Of a stretch of 64,000 nt of DNA, positions 17,957-28,979 are shown piece by piece. Position numbers and translations under genes: made by a program. Numbering within the stretch: position 1 is the first letter of the stretch; every line of letters starts with the position of its first letter. Location: positions 2,081,001 to 2,145,000 of the forward strand of contig NZ_CP068047.1 in NCBI RefSeq assembly GCF_016698645.1. The letters run 5' to 3'. The notes beneath the pieces are model-generated. The model saw only the letters and a program-made list of their open reading frames with translations. It ran no database searches and was not told the origin of the DNA. This DNA comes from Devosia oryziradicis (GTDB lineage Bacteria; Pseudomonadota; Alphaproteobacteria; Rhizobiales; Devosiaceae).

Positions 17957-17971
17957 TTAACAGACTGTTAG
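17957..17971. promoter_or_regulatory. near-match CtrA-like site
   Basis: TTAA-CAGACTG-TTAG differs from TTAA-N7-TTAA in one base. It lies just after the nitroreductase gene and before the lytic transglycosylase gene. Confidence 0.3.
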
Positions 17972-17974
17972 CGT

Positions 17975-18826
17975 TTGGCGGGCATTCTAGGCGCGTCTGC
18001 CAATCTGCGAGTCGATCCGTCCATGGGCGTCCAGCCAATTTCAGTGCCCCAAAGCCTGGCCTATGTGCTGACGGCGGCCGGTGACCGGAATGGGGTGGAT
18101 TTCGACTACCTGCTGCAGACGGCCATGCGGGAAAGCAGTCTCAATCCCCAGGCCAAGGCGCAGACCTCGTCGGCGGTGGGGCTGTTCCAGTTCCTTGAAA
18201 GCACCTGGCTGCAGGTGATGAAGGAAGAGGGGCCGCGCCTGGGCTATGGCGACATCGCCAGCAATATCGAACGGTCCTCGGATGGCGATTATTTCGTGCG
18301 CGACGCGGCGAAAAAGGCCGAGATCCTCAAGTTGCGCGAGGACCCGCAGATCGCGGCGGACCTGGCGGCGGCCTTCACCAAGAGCAATGGCGACTATCTG
18401 AGCCAGCGGTTTGGCCGCATGCCCAGCGCTGGCGAGCTCTACATCGCCCACTTCCTCGGCGCCCAGGGGGCCGAGCGCATGTTTACCGCCGGTCTCCAGG
18501 ATCCCGACCAGATCGCCGCCGATCTGTTCCCCAAGCAGGCTGCGGCGAATCGGGCGATCTTTTATTCCGGCGGACAGGCCAGGACGATCCGCGAAGTCTA
18601 TCGCGTGCTGGTGTCCAAGCACGAGGCGGGTGACACCAACGCTCCATTTGCCGTGCAGCAAATGGCCAACCAGCCCGCCGTGCCGGAACTGCCGGTCGTG
18701 CCGTCCCGGTTCTCGCCGGACAACATGTCATTTACCGGCCTGTTCAAAAACGAGGTTGAGGATGCAACTGCGTCAGGAAGCGAAGCGGGCAGTGGTGCCT
18801 TCTTCACGCAACTTTACGCGCCCTAA
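17975..18826 (+). CDS. lytic transglycosylase domain protein
   Basis: 283 residues if started at TTG 17975; ATG at 18023 (267 residues) is equally possible, and neither has a ribosome site. The SLT fold is marked by the catalytic Glu in AMRESSLNPQAKAQ, followed by SSAVGLFQFLESTW, and AHFLGAQGAERM later. It should cleave the peptidoglycan glycan strand. There is no signal peptide, which is common for enzymes that travel with flagellar or other secretion machines. Possible CtrA control (site at 17957) would fit that. Confidence 0.85.
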   Translation: MAGILGASANLRVDPSMGVQPISVPQSLAYVLTAAGDRNGVDFDYLLQTAMRESSLNPQAKAQTSSAVGLFQFLESTWLQVMKEEGPRLGYGDIASNIERSSDGDYFVRDAAKKAEILKLREDPQIAADLAAAFTKSNGDYLSQRFGRMPSAGELYIAHFLGAQGAERMFTAGLQDPDQIAADLFPKQAAANRAIFYSGGQARTIREVYRVLVSKHEAGDTNAPFAVQQMANQPAVPELPVVPSRFSPDNMSFTGLFKNEVEDATASGSEAGSGAFFTQLYAP

Positions 18827-18981
18827 TGCCGTTTCTCCTGACAATCCCCTTACACGAGCAAGGGGAACCGGCGCAGTTTGATTAAAATGCGCGCTTTCTA
18901 CCTGAGTAAACGCTTAACGAAGTGAAGGTGTAATCGCTGACGTAACGGGCACGGGGTCCGTGACACGCCAAGGAGGCGGAT

Positions 18982-19137
18982 ATGCGTCGGACTACTGCCG
19001 TTCTGCATGCTCAGCGTCCATTGCCACTGCCGCGCGGCTGGATCGTCCTTGGCGCCGCCCTTGCTGGCTGGGCTTTTTTTCTGGGCGCTTCGGCGACCAT
19101 AGCCTCGCTGTTTTCCTGGCTCATCGCCGCCATCTAA
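18982..19137 (+). CDS. 51-residue single-pass membrane protein
   Basis: ATG at 18982 follows a near-perfect AGGAGG (18971-18976) by 5 nt; the TAA is at 19135. The peptide has a basic N-terminus (MRRTTAVLHAQRPLPLPRG) and one hydrophobic helix of about 30 residues (WIVLGAALAGWAFFLGASA, continuing to the end). It is likely an inner-membrane small protein. No known family recognised. Confidence 0.6.
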   Translation: MRRTTAVLHAQRPLPLPRGWIVLGAALAGWAFFLGASATIASLFSWLIAAI

Positions 19138-19220
19138 TCGGCGCGACACCTCTCCAACATGGTGAACCGTTCCTTAAGCCTTGCGCCTTAAGGTGAAATC
19201 CGCGCTGTGCGGAGAGTGGA

Positions 19221-20423
19221 ATGGTTGCGTATCAGGAGTTCGTGTCGCTGTCCCAATCGCCTGACAGCGAGGAACGGGGCAGTGCGGCACATCTTTCGGC
19301 GCTAGCCTATCTCAATCATTGCGGACCTGCCGACGAGCAAGCGGCGCTCTATGCCGCGCTCATTGGTTTTCTCGACGATCCTTCGGTCAAGGTCCGCGCC
19401 GCTCTGGCGTATGGACTTCTTCATGCCAAGGAGGCGCCGCGGCCGATCATGCTCGCCCTGCTGCATGACAGCGCCATCATCGCGCGCGCCGTCTTGCAAT
19501 ATTCCCCCGTCCTGATCGATGCGGACCTGATCGGGCTGGTCAGGAATCTCGATGTCGCCATGTTGGTCGCGGTCAGCCAGCGCGCCAGCCTGAGCCCCAG
19601 GCTGGCGGCGGCGATTATTGCCCGTGGCCACGGCGCGGTGACGCTGCGGCTGCTGAGCCGTCACGAGGTGGCGCTGGAGCCTGGCCTGTTGGTGGACCTG
19701 GCCGCGGGGCAGGGCGACAATGCCGAAATGCGCGGCGCACTGCTGGCGCGCAAGGACCTGCCTGCGGCGGCCCGGCTGCTGCTGGTGCAAAAGGCCACCG
19801 AGGCGCTGCGTGGCGCACGGATCGTCAAGGGCGCGGTGGCGGAGGACCGGCTGAACCGCGTGCTGCGCGACAGCTGCGATACGGCGCTGTCGGCGATCGG
19901 CGAGCGGGAAGCGGTGCGTACCAGCGCTGCGGACTACGTGTCGGCCCTGATCGTCACCGATCGGGTCAATACCCGCGTGCTGCTGCATGGCGTGGTCACC
20001 GGCCATGTGATGTTCTTTGCCGAATGCCTGGCCGAACTGGCACAAACTCCGCGCGCCAAGGTGTTTGCGCTGCTCGAAAACGGCAGCCGGCCTGCACTCA
20101 ATGCCCTGCTGGCACGATGCGGCCTGGGCGAGGGCGTGCGCAACCTGCTGGCCCGGCTGATCCTCCATGCCCGCTCGGCGGATCTGGCTGACGACGCTGC
20201 CGCCCGCCACTATGTGGTGACGGCCCTCACCGAAGAACTGATCGCCGAGCACGAGGGGGTGATCCCCGAAGAGCTCGAGGAAGCTTTCGCCTATCTCAGC
20301 GAGCAGAACATTCTGCTCGCGCGCAAGGCAGCACGGGGTGTCATGACGGCGTTCGCGGAAGACGCCACGGCGCCGATGGCCCTGCCGGAGGCCGAAATGC
20401 GGCTGGCGCTGCCGGCCGCATAG
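19221..20423 (+). CDS. DUF2336 domain protein
   Basis: 400 residues from ATG at 19221 with GGAG upstream. It is all-helical and HEAT-like (repeated VRAALAYGLL / ARLLLVQKA patterns) and matches the alphaproteobacterial DUF2336 family in its middle part. No enzymatic motif. Such proteins are usually single genes; some are tied to polarity or signalling, but the function here is unknown. Confidence 0.8.
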   Translation: MVAYQEFVSLSQSPDSEERGSAAHLSALAYLNHCGPADEQAALYAALIGFLDDPSVKVRAALAYGLLHAKEAPRPIMLALLHDSAIIARAVLQYSPVLIDADLIGLVRNLDVAMLVAVSQRASLSPRLAAAIIARGHGAVTLRLLSRHEVALEPGLLVDLAAGQGDNAEMRGALLARKDLPAAARLLLVQKATEALRGARIVKGAVAEDRLNRVLRDSCDTALSAIGEREAVRTSAADYVSALIVTDRVNTRVLLHGVVTGHVMFFAECLAELAQTPRAKVFALLENGSRPALNALLARCGLGEGVRNLLARLILHARSADLADDAAARHYVVTALTEELIAEHEGVIPEELEEAFAYLSEQNILLARKAARGVMTAFAEDATAPMALPEAEMRLALPAA

Positions 20424-20434
20424 GCTGACGTGGG

Positions 20435-21862
20435 TCAGGCCCGACCGAACTCGTCCTCGATCCGGATAATGTCGTCTTCGCCGAGGTAGGAGCCGGTCTG
20501 TACTTCGATCAGTTCGAGATCGATCTTTCCGGGATTGGCGAGACGGTGGACGCAGCCCAGCGGCAGGTAGATCGACTCGTTTTCGTTGAGGACGGTGATG
20601 GTGCCGTCGAGGGTCACTTCTGCCGTGCCGCGTACCACGACCCAATGTTCGGCGCGATGATAGTGCTTTTGCAGGCTGAGCTTCTTGCCAGGCTTGACGA
20701 ACAGGCGCTTGACCTGGAAGCGCTCGCCGTTCAGCACCGATGAGTAGCCGCCCCAGGGGCGATAGGCGGTGCGATGAATTTCGGTGAGGCCTGCTGTGTC
20801 CTTGTCGGATCGCAGTGTCTTGACCATCTGGCCAACCTTCTGCGCTTCGGACAGCCGCCCGACATAGATGGCATCATTGGTGGCGATGACGGCGACGTCG
20901 TCGAGGCCGCTGACCGCCACATGAGCCTGGTCGGAAATGACCAGGGAATTGGTGACATTGGCGAGTGTGACCGGCCCCTGTGTGAGGTTTTGAGCCGCGT
21001 CGCGGTCGGCATTCTTCCAGATCGCGTCCCAGCTGCCCAAGTCGGACCAGCCGAAGTCGACGGCGACGACCGCGGCCTTGTCGGTCTTTTCAAAGATGGC
21101 GTAGTCGACCGAAATATTGGGCGCGGTGGCAAAGGCTGCCTCGTCGAGGCGGATGAAATCGAGATCGGTAACCGCCTGGGCCACCGACTGCCGGGCCGCT
21201 TGCAGTGTCTGGGGCGCCAGATATTCGCATTCACGCAGGAAAGCCGCTGCGCCGATCATGAACATGCCCGAATTCCAGAAGTAGCCGCCTTCGGCCAGCA
21301 TCTGGGTCGCCCTCTCAACATCGGGCTTCTCGACGAAGCGGTCGACGGGACGGGCACCGCCGCCGACCGTCGCATCTGCCTTGATGTAGCCGAAGCCGGT
21401 TTCAGGGTGTGTCGGCATAATGCCGAAGGTTACGAGCTGTCCGGCCATGGCGGCGCTGGCAGCTTCCGCTACGGCGGCCCAGTAGCCCTCGTCTACGGCC
21501 ACGTCGTGGTCCGAAGGCAAAATCTGAAGGATGGCCTCGGGGCCGAAATGCGCCTTGGCATATTCGGCGACCGCGGCGATGGCGACGGCCGTGTTGCGGG
21601 CTACCGGTTCAAGCAGGATGCCAGACAGTTTCATCCCCAACTCGGCCGCCTGCTCGGCAACGATGAAGCGATAGTCGGCATTGGTGATGACGATGGCCGG
21701 CGCGTAGCGCGCGGTATCGGCGACACGCTGCAAGGCGTTCTGGAACAGGCTCGTAGGGCCAGTCAGCGGGAGGAACTGCTTGGGGCGCGCAGCGCGAGAC
21801 ATTGGCCAGAGCCGGGTGCCCTGGCCGCCGGCCAGGATGACCGGTACGATGATCTGGGTCAT
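20435..21862 (-). CDS. manC: mannose-1-phosphate guanylyltransferase / mannose-6-phosphate isomerase
   Basis: 475 residues from ATG at 21862, with AGAGGA upstream. Residues 1-290: nucleotidyltransferase with GGQGTRLWPMSR and FVEKPD. Residues about 355-475: cupin-type PMI domain (PWGGYSSVLNGERFQVKR, KHYHRAEHWVVVRGTAEV). The enzyme makes GDP-mannose for capsule, LPS or exopolysaccharide. It converges on the DUF2336 gene. Confidence 0.95.
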   Translation of the reverse strand: MTQIIVPVILAGGQGTRLWPMSRAARPKQFLPLTGPTSLFQNALQRVADTARYAPAIVITNADYRFIVAEQAAELGMKLSGILLEPVARNTAVAIAAVAEYAKAHFGPEAILQILPSDHDVAVDEGYWAAVAEAASAAMAGQLVTFGIMPTHPETGFGYIKADATVGGGARPVDRFVEKPDVERATQMLAEGGYFWNSGMFMIGAAAFLRECEYLAPQTLQAARQSVAQAVTDLDFIRLDEAAFATAPNISVDYAIFEKTDKAAVVAVDFGWSDLGSWDAIWKNADRDAAQNLTQGPVTLANVTNSLVISDQAHVAVSGLDDVAVIATNDAIYVGRLSEAQKVGQMVKTLRSDKDTAGLTEIHRTAYRPWGGYSSVLNGERFQVKRLFVKPGKKLSLQKHYHRAEHWVVVRGTAEVTLDGTITVLNENESIYLPLGCVHRLANPGKIDLELIEVQTGSYLGEDDIIRIEDEFGRA

Positions 21863-22248
21863 TGCAGGTTGTCCTCTTTGCGCCGAGCATACAGGCCGCT
21901 GACGGCAGGATGAATACGGCTGCGGCGCAACGGTTCCTTCCATTTTTTCAGGTGGTTAAGCTTGTCACAACGGTTGCGTCACGCTGAGACGTACGCACCG
22001 GAGCCACCACCGGGAGAGGCTTGAACTTTTTTTCCGCGCAATGGCCGCAACACGCATTTTCAGCCGCAAGGCAAAAGGCGCGGCGGCAGGAGGATGTCCG
22101 CAAGCGGGGCGGGGGGAGACAAATATGCCCGGAGCCCTGTCAGACGGGCATTTCGGGCACTTTTCGCACTTGATGGGAAGCCCATACCGGCCTTACTGAC
22201 GAGCAGCAAATACCTGCATTTTCACCGTGCCGGCGGAGTATCGATCGA
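21863..22248. other. 386-bp divergent promoter region manC / cysD
   Basis: The two genes diverge from here. Apart from a possible leader peptide at 22125-22199, I see only T-rich and G-rich tracts and a weak inverted pair (GCCCG / CGGGC, about 22127-22159). No clear sigma-70 promoter or known riboswitch could be assigned. Confidence 0.5.
22125..22199 (+). CDS. possible 24-residue leader peptide upstream of cysD
   Basis: ATG at 22125 has a strong GGGGAG 6 nt upstream and the frame stops at 22199, 49 nt before cysD. The peptide ends in SPYRPY and is rich in His, Gly and Phe. It has no Cys, so a simple cysteine-codon attenuator is unlikely. The position and ribosome site are suggestive; coding is unproven. 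Confidence 0.3.
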   Translation: MPGALSDGHFGHFSHLMGSPYRPY

Positions 22249-23157
22249 GTGACCACCAGTTCGTTGACGCATCTGCAAAGCCTCGAGGCCGAGAGCATCG
22301 AGATCTTGCGCGAAGTCGCTGCCAGCTTCGAACGTCCGGTGATGATGTATTCGATCGGGAAGGATTCCAGCGTCCTGCTGCATCTGGCACGGAAGGCCTT
22401 TTATCCGAGCAAAATCCCATTTCCGCTGCTGCATGTGAACACAACCTGGAAGTTCCGGGAGATGATCGCCTTCCGTGACAGCATGGCGGAAAAATATGGC
22501 TTCGACCTGATCAGCCATACCAATCCGGAGGGATTGGCCAACAACATCAATCCGTTCGACCATGGCTCGTCGCGCTACACCGACATCATGAAGACGCAGG
22601 CGCTGCGGCAGGCGCTCAATGCCGGGCGATACGACGCTGCTATCGGCGGCGCGCGGCGCGACGAGGAGAAATCCCGCGCCAAGGAGCGCATCTTCTCCCA
22701 CCGCAATGCCAATCACGCCTGGGATCCGAAGAACCAGCGGCCGGAGCTCTGGCGCGTGTTCAACACCCGGCTCAATCCCGGCGAGAGCATGCGGGTGTTC
22801 CCGATCTCCAACTGGACCGAGCTGGATGTCTGGACCTACATCTACGATCAGGGGATCGAGCTCCCGTCGCTGTATTTCGCCAAGCCACGGCCAGTGGTGG
22901 AGCGTTCGGGCACGCTGATCATGGTGGATGACGAGCGCATGCCGCTCAATCCGGGCGAACAGCCGCGCGAGGAAATGGTGCGGTTCCGGACGCTTGGATG
23001 CTACCCGCTGACCGGAGCGATCCGCTCGACCGCCGCAACCCTGCCGGAAATCATCATGGAAATGCAGGCCAGCCGTACCTCCGAGCGCGAGGGCCGGTTG
23101 ATCGACACCGACAGCGTCGGTTCCATGGAAAAGAAGAAGCAGGAAGGGTATTTCTGA
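22249..23157 (+). CDS. cysD: sulfate adenylyltransferase subunit 2
   Basis: 302 residues from GTG at 22249, GGAG 10 nt upstream. Small catalytic subunit of ATP sulfurylase, a PAPS-reductase-like PP-loop enzyme: [15 protein letters not shown] is the PP-loop; [15 protein letters not shown] and the [14 protein letters not shown] stretch are typical. It makes APS from sulfate and ATP with CysN. The stop overlaps the cysNC start (TGATG). Confidence 0.97.
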   Translation: MTTSSLTHLQSLEAESIEILREVAASFERPVMMYSIGKDSSVLLHLARKAFYPSKIPFPLLHVNTTWKFREMIAFRDSMAEKYGFDLISHTNPEGLANNINPFDHGSSRYTDIMKTQALRQALNAGRYDAAIGGARRDEEKSRAKERIFSHRNANHAWDPKNQRPELWRVFNTRLNPGESMRVFPISNWTELDVWTYIYDQGIELPSLYFAKPRPVVERSGTLIMVDDERMPLNPGEQPREEMVRFRTLGCYPLTGAIRSTAATLPEIIMEMQASRTSEREGRLIDTDSVGSMEKKKQEGYF

Positions 23158-25043
23158 TGAACCTGCCGATGATCACGCCGGATACCGATATCGAGCTGTG
23201 GCTCGCGCAGCAGACCGAGAAGTCGCTGCTGCGTTTCCTGACCTGCGGCAGCGTCGACGACGGTAAGTCCACGCTGATCGGCCGGCTGCTCTATGACAGC
23301 CAGCTGATCCTGGACGACCAGTTGGCCAGCCTCAAGAAGGAAAGCCGCAACCGGACGACCGGGGACGAGGGCATCGACTTCTCGCTGCTGGTGGACGGCT
23401 TGGCCGCCGAGCGCGAGCAGGGCATCACCATCGACGTGGCCTATCGGTTCTTCTCGACCGACAAGCGCAAGTTCATCGTCGCCGACACGCCCGGCCACGA
23501 GCAATATACCCGCAACATGGCGACCGGCGCCTCCAATGCCGACCTGGCGCTGGTGCTGATCGATGCGCGCAAGGGCGTGCTCACACAAACCCGGCGGCAC
23601 AGCTTCATCCTGTCGCTGATCGGCGTGAAGCATGTGGTGCTGGTGGTCAACAAGATCGACCTGGTCGACTATGACCAGGCGGTGTTTGACCGCATCGTGG
23701 CCGAATACAAGGCCTTCGCCGAGCCGCTGGGCTTCAAGACGCTGGCGACGATCCCCGTTTCTGCGCTGCGCGGCGATAACATCCTGGCGCCGAGCGAGAG
23801 GACGCTTTGGTATTCCGGCTCCGCGTTGGTGCCTTACCTCGAGACGATCGAGGTCAGTGAGGATCGCACTGCGGATAAGTTCCGCTTCGCGGTGCAGTGG
23901 GTCAACCGGCCCGATCTCGATTTTCGGGGCTTTTCGGGCACCGTCGCATCCGGCAGCATCGCCGTGGGTGATGATGTGCTGATCGCGTCATCGCGCAAGC
24001 CGGCAATCATCAAGCGTATCGTCACCATGGATGGCGACCTGCAGCGGGCCAATGCGGGGCAGGCGGTGACGCTGCTTGTCGACCGCGAGGTCGATATTTC
24101 GCGCGGCGATGTGCTGTCGCGCCCCGGCGAGACGCCAGATTTCTCTAACCAGTTCCAGGCTCGTCTGATCTGGATGAGCGAGGAGCCGGCCTTTCCAGGG
24201 CGTTCCTACCTCCTCAAGGTCGGCTCGCAACTGGTACCGGCGACGATCACCGACCTCAAGTTCCGCACCAATGTCAATACGTTGGAGCAGACGGCTGCCA
24301 CCAAGGTTGATCTCAACGAAGTCGCTACCGTTACCATCGCGACCGACAAGCCGATCGCCTTCGATCCCTATTTCGCCAATCCGCTGACTGGCGGGTTCAT
24401 TCTGGTCGACCGGCTGTCCAATGCGACGCTGGGAGCCGGGACGATCGACTATGGTCTACGCCGGGCGCAGAACCTCAGCTATCAGTCCTTTGACGTGAAC
24501 CGCGACGTGCGCGCGCAGATGAAGGGGCAGAAACCCTCGATCGTCTGGTTCACCGGCCTTTCGGGGTCGGGCAAGTCGGCGGTCGCCAACTTGCTGGAAA
24601 AGCGGCTCACGGCCGAGGGGCGCCATGCCTATATCCTGGATGGCGACAACGTCCGGCACGGTCTCAACAAGGATCTCGGCTTCACCGAGGCGGCACGCGT
24701 CGAGAATATTCGCCGCGTGGCTGAAGTCGCGCGGCTCATGGCAGATGCGGGCCTGATCGTGCTGGTGTCGTTCATCTCGCCCTTCGAAAAGGAACGCCGC
24801 CTGGCGCGTGAAATTGCCGGCGACGTCGACTTTGCCGAGGTTTACGTCGATACGCCGCTGGCCGTCTGCGAAGCGCGCGACCCCAAGGGACTTTATCGGC
24901 GTGCTCGTGCCGGTGAGATCAAGAACTTCACCGGCATCGACTCTCCGTTCGAGCCGCCTGCCAACCCCGACCTGGTGCTGCATGGTGCCGAGGAAGAGCC
25001 GACCGCGCTGGCCGACAAACTGCATGACTGGCTGAAGCTGTAA
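23157..25043 (+). CDS. cysNC: bifunctional sulfate adenylyltransferase subunit 1 / adenylylsulfate kinase
   Basis: 628 residues from ATG at 23157. Residues 1-445 are the CysN GTPase, with P-loop GSVDDGKST (31-39), DTPGHEQYTRN and NKID. Residues about 455-628 are a CysC APS kinase with a second P-loop GLSGSGKS (467-474), DGDNVRHGL and FISPF. The fused protein (NodQ-like) turns APS to PAPS. Fusion is common in Hyphomicrobiales. There is no nod context, so the role is assimilation or sulfation in general. Confidence 0.96.
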   Translation: MNLPMITPDTDIELWLAQQTEKSLLRFLTCGSVDDGKSTLIGRLLYDSQLILDDQLASLKKESRNRTTGDEGIDFSLLVDGLAAEREQGITIDVAYRFFSTDKRKFIVADTPGHEQYTRNMATGASNADLALVLIDARKGVLTQTRRHSFILSLIGVKHVVLVVNKIDLVDYDQAVFDRIVAEYKAFAEPLGFKTLATIPVSALRGDNILAPSERTLWYSGSALVPYLETIEVSEDRTADKFRFAVQWVNRPDLDFRGFSGTVASGSIAVGDDVLIASSRKPAIIKRIVTMDGDLQRANAGQAVTLLVDREVDISRGDVLSRPGETPDFSNQFQARLIWMSEEPAFPGRSYLLKVGSQLVPATITDLKFRTNVNTLEQTAATKVDLNEVATVTIATDKPIAFDPYFANPLTGGFILVDRLSNATLGAGTIDYGLRRAQNLSYQSFDVNRDVRAQMKGQKPSIVWFTGLSGSGKSAVANLLEKRLTAEGRHAYILDGDNVRHGLNKDLGFTEAARVENIRRVAEVARLMADAGLIVLVSFISPFEKERRLAREIAGDVDFAEVYVDTPLAVCEARDPKGLYRRARAGEIKNFTGIDSPFEPPANPDLVLHGAEEEPTALADKLHDWLKL

Positions 25044-25046
25044 CGG

Positions 25047-26294
25047 TCAGGTCATGCCCGCAAAGACATCCTGATCGATCTCGTTCAGGGTCTTCATCAG
25101 GAGTCCCTTGAAGATGGGCTCCTTTTCGTCGCGGTGTGCGATGATCTTGGGCATCCCGTTGATGCGGCAGACCAGGGCACTGGCCAGTGCGGTCTTTATT
25201 TCAGACTGCATCAGGGCGAAGGCGCGTGCGCCGGGGCCGACGATCAGGATGTGGGACGGGTCGAACACGGCCATCATCCGGCTCAGCCCAAAGCCGACGG
25301 CACGGCCGGCCAGGTTGAAGGCATGGGTGGCCGCGCGGTCGCCGGCTTCGGCGCGAGCGATCAGGCCATCATATTCATGTTGCGGCACGGCCGGGGCAGG
25401 GGCGGCCGTTTCGGGCACGGAGTAGGCTGTACGCAACACGCCATAATCGGAAGCATAGGCCTCGATGCAGCCACGCATGCCGCAGCGGCACAGGGCGCCG
25501 TTGGGTTGGTGGTTCATGTGGCCGAATTCGGTGGCGCCTTCGTCGCCGCGGCCCATGATCTGCCCGCGAAAGGTCATGCCCATGGCAACCGTCGAGCCGA
25601 CGAAGACGGTCGCGACGCTCGCATCGTGCAAAGCCGGATCGAGCCAGCGCGCCCCCTCGGCCAGCAATCGTCCGCGCTTGTGCAGGGCGACGGGCACCGC
25701 GAAGGCTTCGGCGAGCTCCGCCGCGAAGGGGCGGTTTGCCAGGTGAGCAATCGGAGACCACTTAAGGCTAAGGCCATCGCGGTCGAGGATGCCCTGCACC
25801 GAAATTGCCACGCGGCGGAGCACGCCAGCCACGCCGGGATTACGCGCCTGCAGCTGGCGCAGCCTCTGGGCGAAGAAGACCGCCGGAGGCGCCTCGGCAA
25901 AGGTGATGGGGGTGATCGGTGTTTCGATTCGATCCACGAGCACGCCACCGTAATCCACGAGGGAGAGCCGTGAACGGTTTACGTCGACCTCGAACAGTGC
26001 TGCCGCGCCGATATGGCGGTTGAAGCCGACCAGCGTCGCCGGACGGCCACGACCGCGACCGTCAGATTTTTCCTCGGACTGGAGTTCCGTGATGACCTGT
26101 TGCGCGATCAGGTCATGGGTGATTGCGGTAATGCTGGCGTGGCTCAGGCCGGTGCCGCTCGCCAGCGCGGTGCGCGAGAGCGAACCCTGCACACGCAAGG
26201 CGCCAAGCACCAGGCCCCGGTTCTGCCGCCGGACACTGTCACTATCGCTGACGTTGCGCGCCAACAACTTACTCCTCACTCCGGGACGCAACAC
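25047..26294 (-). CDS. ROK family transcriptional regulator (XylR-like)
   Basis: 415 residues from GTG at 26294, which has GGAGG 6 nt upstream; TTG codons at 26267/26264 are alternatives. N-terminal winged helix (LSRTALASGTGLSHASITAITH), then a ROK sugar-binding core with the zinc motif CRCGMRGCIE. It is divergent from a xylose-type ABC operon, and such ROK proteins usually repress the adjacent transporter until the sugar binds. A candidate operator is at 26328-26344. Confidence 0.9.
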   Translation of the reverse strand: MLRPGVRSKLLARNVSDSDSVRRQNRGLVLGALRVQGSLSRTALASGTGLSHASITAITHDLIAQQVITELQSEEKSDGRGRGRPATLVGFNRHIGAAALFEVDVNRSRLSLVDYGGVLVDRIETPITPITFAEAPPAVFFAQRLRQLQARNPGVAGVLRRVAISVQGILDRDGLSLKWSPIAHLANRPFAAELAEAFAVPVALHKRGRLLAEGARWLDPALHDASVATVFVGSTVAMGMTFRGQIMGRGDEGATEFGHMNHQPNGALCRCGMRGCIEAYASDYGVLRTAYSVPETAAPAPAVPQHEYDGLIARAEAGDRAATHAFNLAGRAVGFGLSRMMAVFDPSHILIVGPGARAFALMQSEIKTALASALVCRINGMPKIIAHRDEKEPIFKGLLMKTLNEIDQDVFAGMT

Positions 26295-26327
26295 ACCACT
26301 CCTCCGCGATAATCGCAATCGGTATTT

Positions 26328-26344
26328 ATTTCGAGTTCCGAAAT
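26328..26344. promoter_or_regulatory. candidate ROK/XylR operator
   Basis: ATTTCG-AGTTC-CGAAAT is a perfect 6-bp inverted repeat with a 5-bp centre in the AT-rich part of the divergent promoter. A possible -35 TTGACT (26350-26355) for xylF lies just after it. Operator role inferred from position and symmetry. Confidence 0.45.
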
Positions 26345-26489
26345 TGAAGTTGACTTGTCGCGCCACGCCGTGGCACACCTTTTTTCGAGCAGTGAAATTA
26401 ATGCTCAGGGCGCTGGTGGAGGGTGCCCGCTGGGGCAAAGCCACCGGCACGTATGCGGGTAGAGGACTGCCCGCCCAGGGAGGACAGAC

Positions 26490-27536
26490 ATGAACAAGTT
26501 TCTAGCGGTCTTGCTTTGCTCGACCGTCATTACCGGCACGGCCGGTATCGCCGCCTTTGCGCAGGACGGCATCACCGTCGGCGTGTCGTGGAACAACTTC
26601 CAGGAAGAACGCTGGAAGACCGACGAAGCCGCCATCAAGGCCGTGCTGGACGCCGCCGGTGCGACCTATATCTCGGCTGACGCCCAGTCTTCGGCCTCCA
26701 AGCAGCTGACGGACATCGAAAGCCTGATCTCGCAGGGCGCCGATGCCATCATCGTGCTGGCCCAGGACAGCGAAGCTGTCGGTCCCGCCGTTGCTGCGGC
26801 TGTCGCCGAAGGCATTCCGGTCATCGGCTATGATCGCCTGATCGAAAATCCAGATGCGTTCTACCTGACCTTCGACAACAAGGAAGTCGGTCGTCTCCAG
26901 GCTGCCGGCGTCGCCGCCGTCCAGCCCGAAGGCAACTATGTCTTCATCAAGGGCAACTCGGCCGATCCGAACGCCGACTTCCTGTTCGAAGGCCAGATGG
27001 AAGTGCTGCAGGCCGGCATCGATGCGGGCAAGATCGTCAACGTCGGCGAAGCCTATACCGATAACTGGAACCCGGAAGTCGCCCAGGCGAACATGGAACA
27101 GTTCCTGACCGCCAACAACAACGAAGTCGACGCCGTTGTCGCTTCGAACGACGGCACTGCCGGCGGCGCGATTGCTGCGCTGGCTGCGCAGGGCCTGGCA
27201 GGCTCGGTGCCGGTGTCGGGCCAGGACGGCGACCATGCCGCCCTCAACCGCATTGCCCTGGGCACCCAGACCGTGTCGGTCTGGAAGGACGCCCGCGAAC
27301 TGGGCAAGAAGGCCGCCGAAGTGGCCCTGGAACTGGCAGGTGGCAAGGCGCTGAGCGAAGTCACCGGCGTCGTGCCTTTCGCCGGTGGCCCGAAGGGCGT
27401 GGCAATGAATGCCTTCTTCATCGCCCCCGTCGCCATCACCAAGGATAACCTCGACGTCGTCATCGACGCCGGCTGGGTTACCAAGGATGTGGTCTGCGCC
27501 GGCGTTGCCGCTGGCTCGGTTGCCGCGTGTAACTAA
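26490..27536 (+). CDS. xylF: xylose-type ABC transporter, substrate-binding protein
   Basis: 348 residues, start ATG 26490 with GGGAGGA upstream. Signal peptide ends near AAFAQD. The mature protein follows XylF closely: [46 protein letters not shown] and [13 protein letters not shown]. It is the periplasmic receptor, probably for D-xylose. First gene of the xylF-H-G operon, divergent from the ROK regulator. Confidence 0.9.
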   Translation: MNKFLAVLLCSTVITGTAGIAAFAQDGITVGVSWNNFQEERWKTDEAAIKAVLDAAGATYISADAQSSASKQLTDIESLISQGADAIIVLAQDSEAVGPAVAAAVAEGIPVIGYDRLIENPDAFYLTFDNKEVGRLQAAGVAAVQPEGNYVFIKGNSADPNADFLFEGQMEVLQAGIDAGKIVNVGEAYTDNWNPEVAQANMEQFLTANNNEVDAVVASNDGTAGGAIAALAAQGLAGSVPVSGQDGDHAALNRIALGTQTVSVWKDARELGKKAAEVALELAGGKALSEVTGVVPFAGGPKGVAMNAFFIAPVAITKDNLDVVIDAGWVTKDVVCAGVAAGSVAACN

Positions 27537-27564
27537 GACGCAAACATAATATCCTGACCAGAGG

Positions 27565-27590
27565 GTGCCGCGGCGTTCGCGCTGCGGCAC
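27565..27590 (+). terminator. intercistronic hairpin with TTCG loop after xylF
   Basis: An 11-bp GC-rich stem (27565-27575 with 27580-27590, one G-T pair) closes a TTCG tetraloop. No T-run follows, so it more likely protects the xylF mRNA end or attenuates xylHG than fully terminates. Confidence 0.6.
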
Positions 27591-27647
27591 CGTCGTGACG
27601 GGACCGCGCCGCCGCTCGTGGCGCAGCCCAGCGGGGGAGAGACCATT

Positions 27648-28967
<1,320 letters not shown>

Positions 28968-28979
28968 GGAGTCCTTGTC

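Noticed and set aside
26371..26388. Sigma-54 promoter (TGGCAC then TTTCG) before xylF
   Set aside because: The -12 GC is missing, so the match is not good enough.
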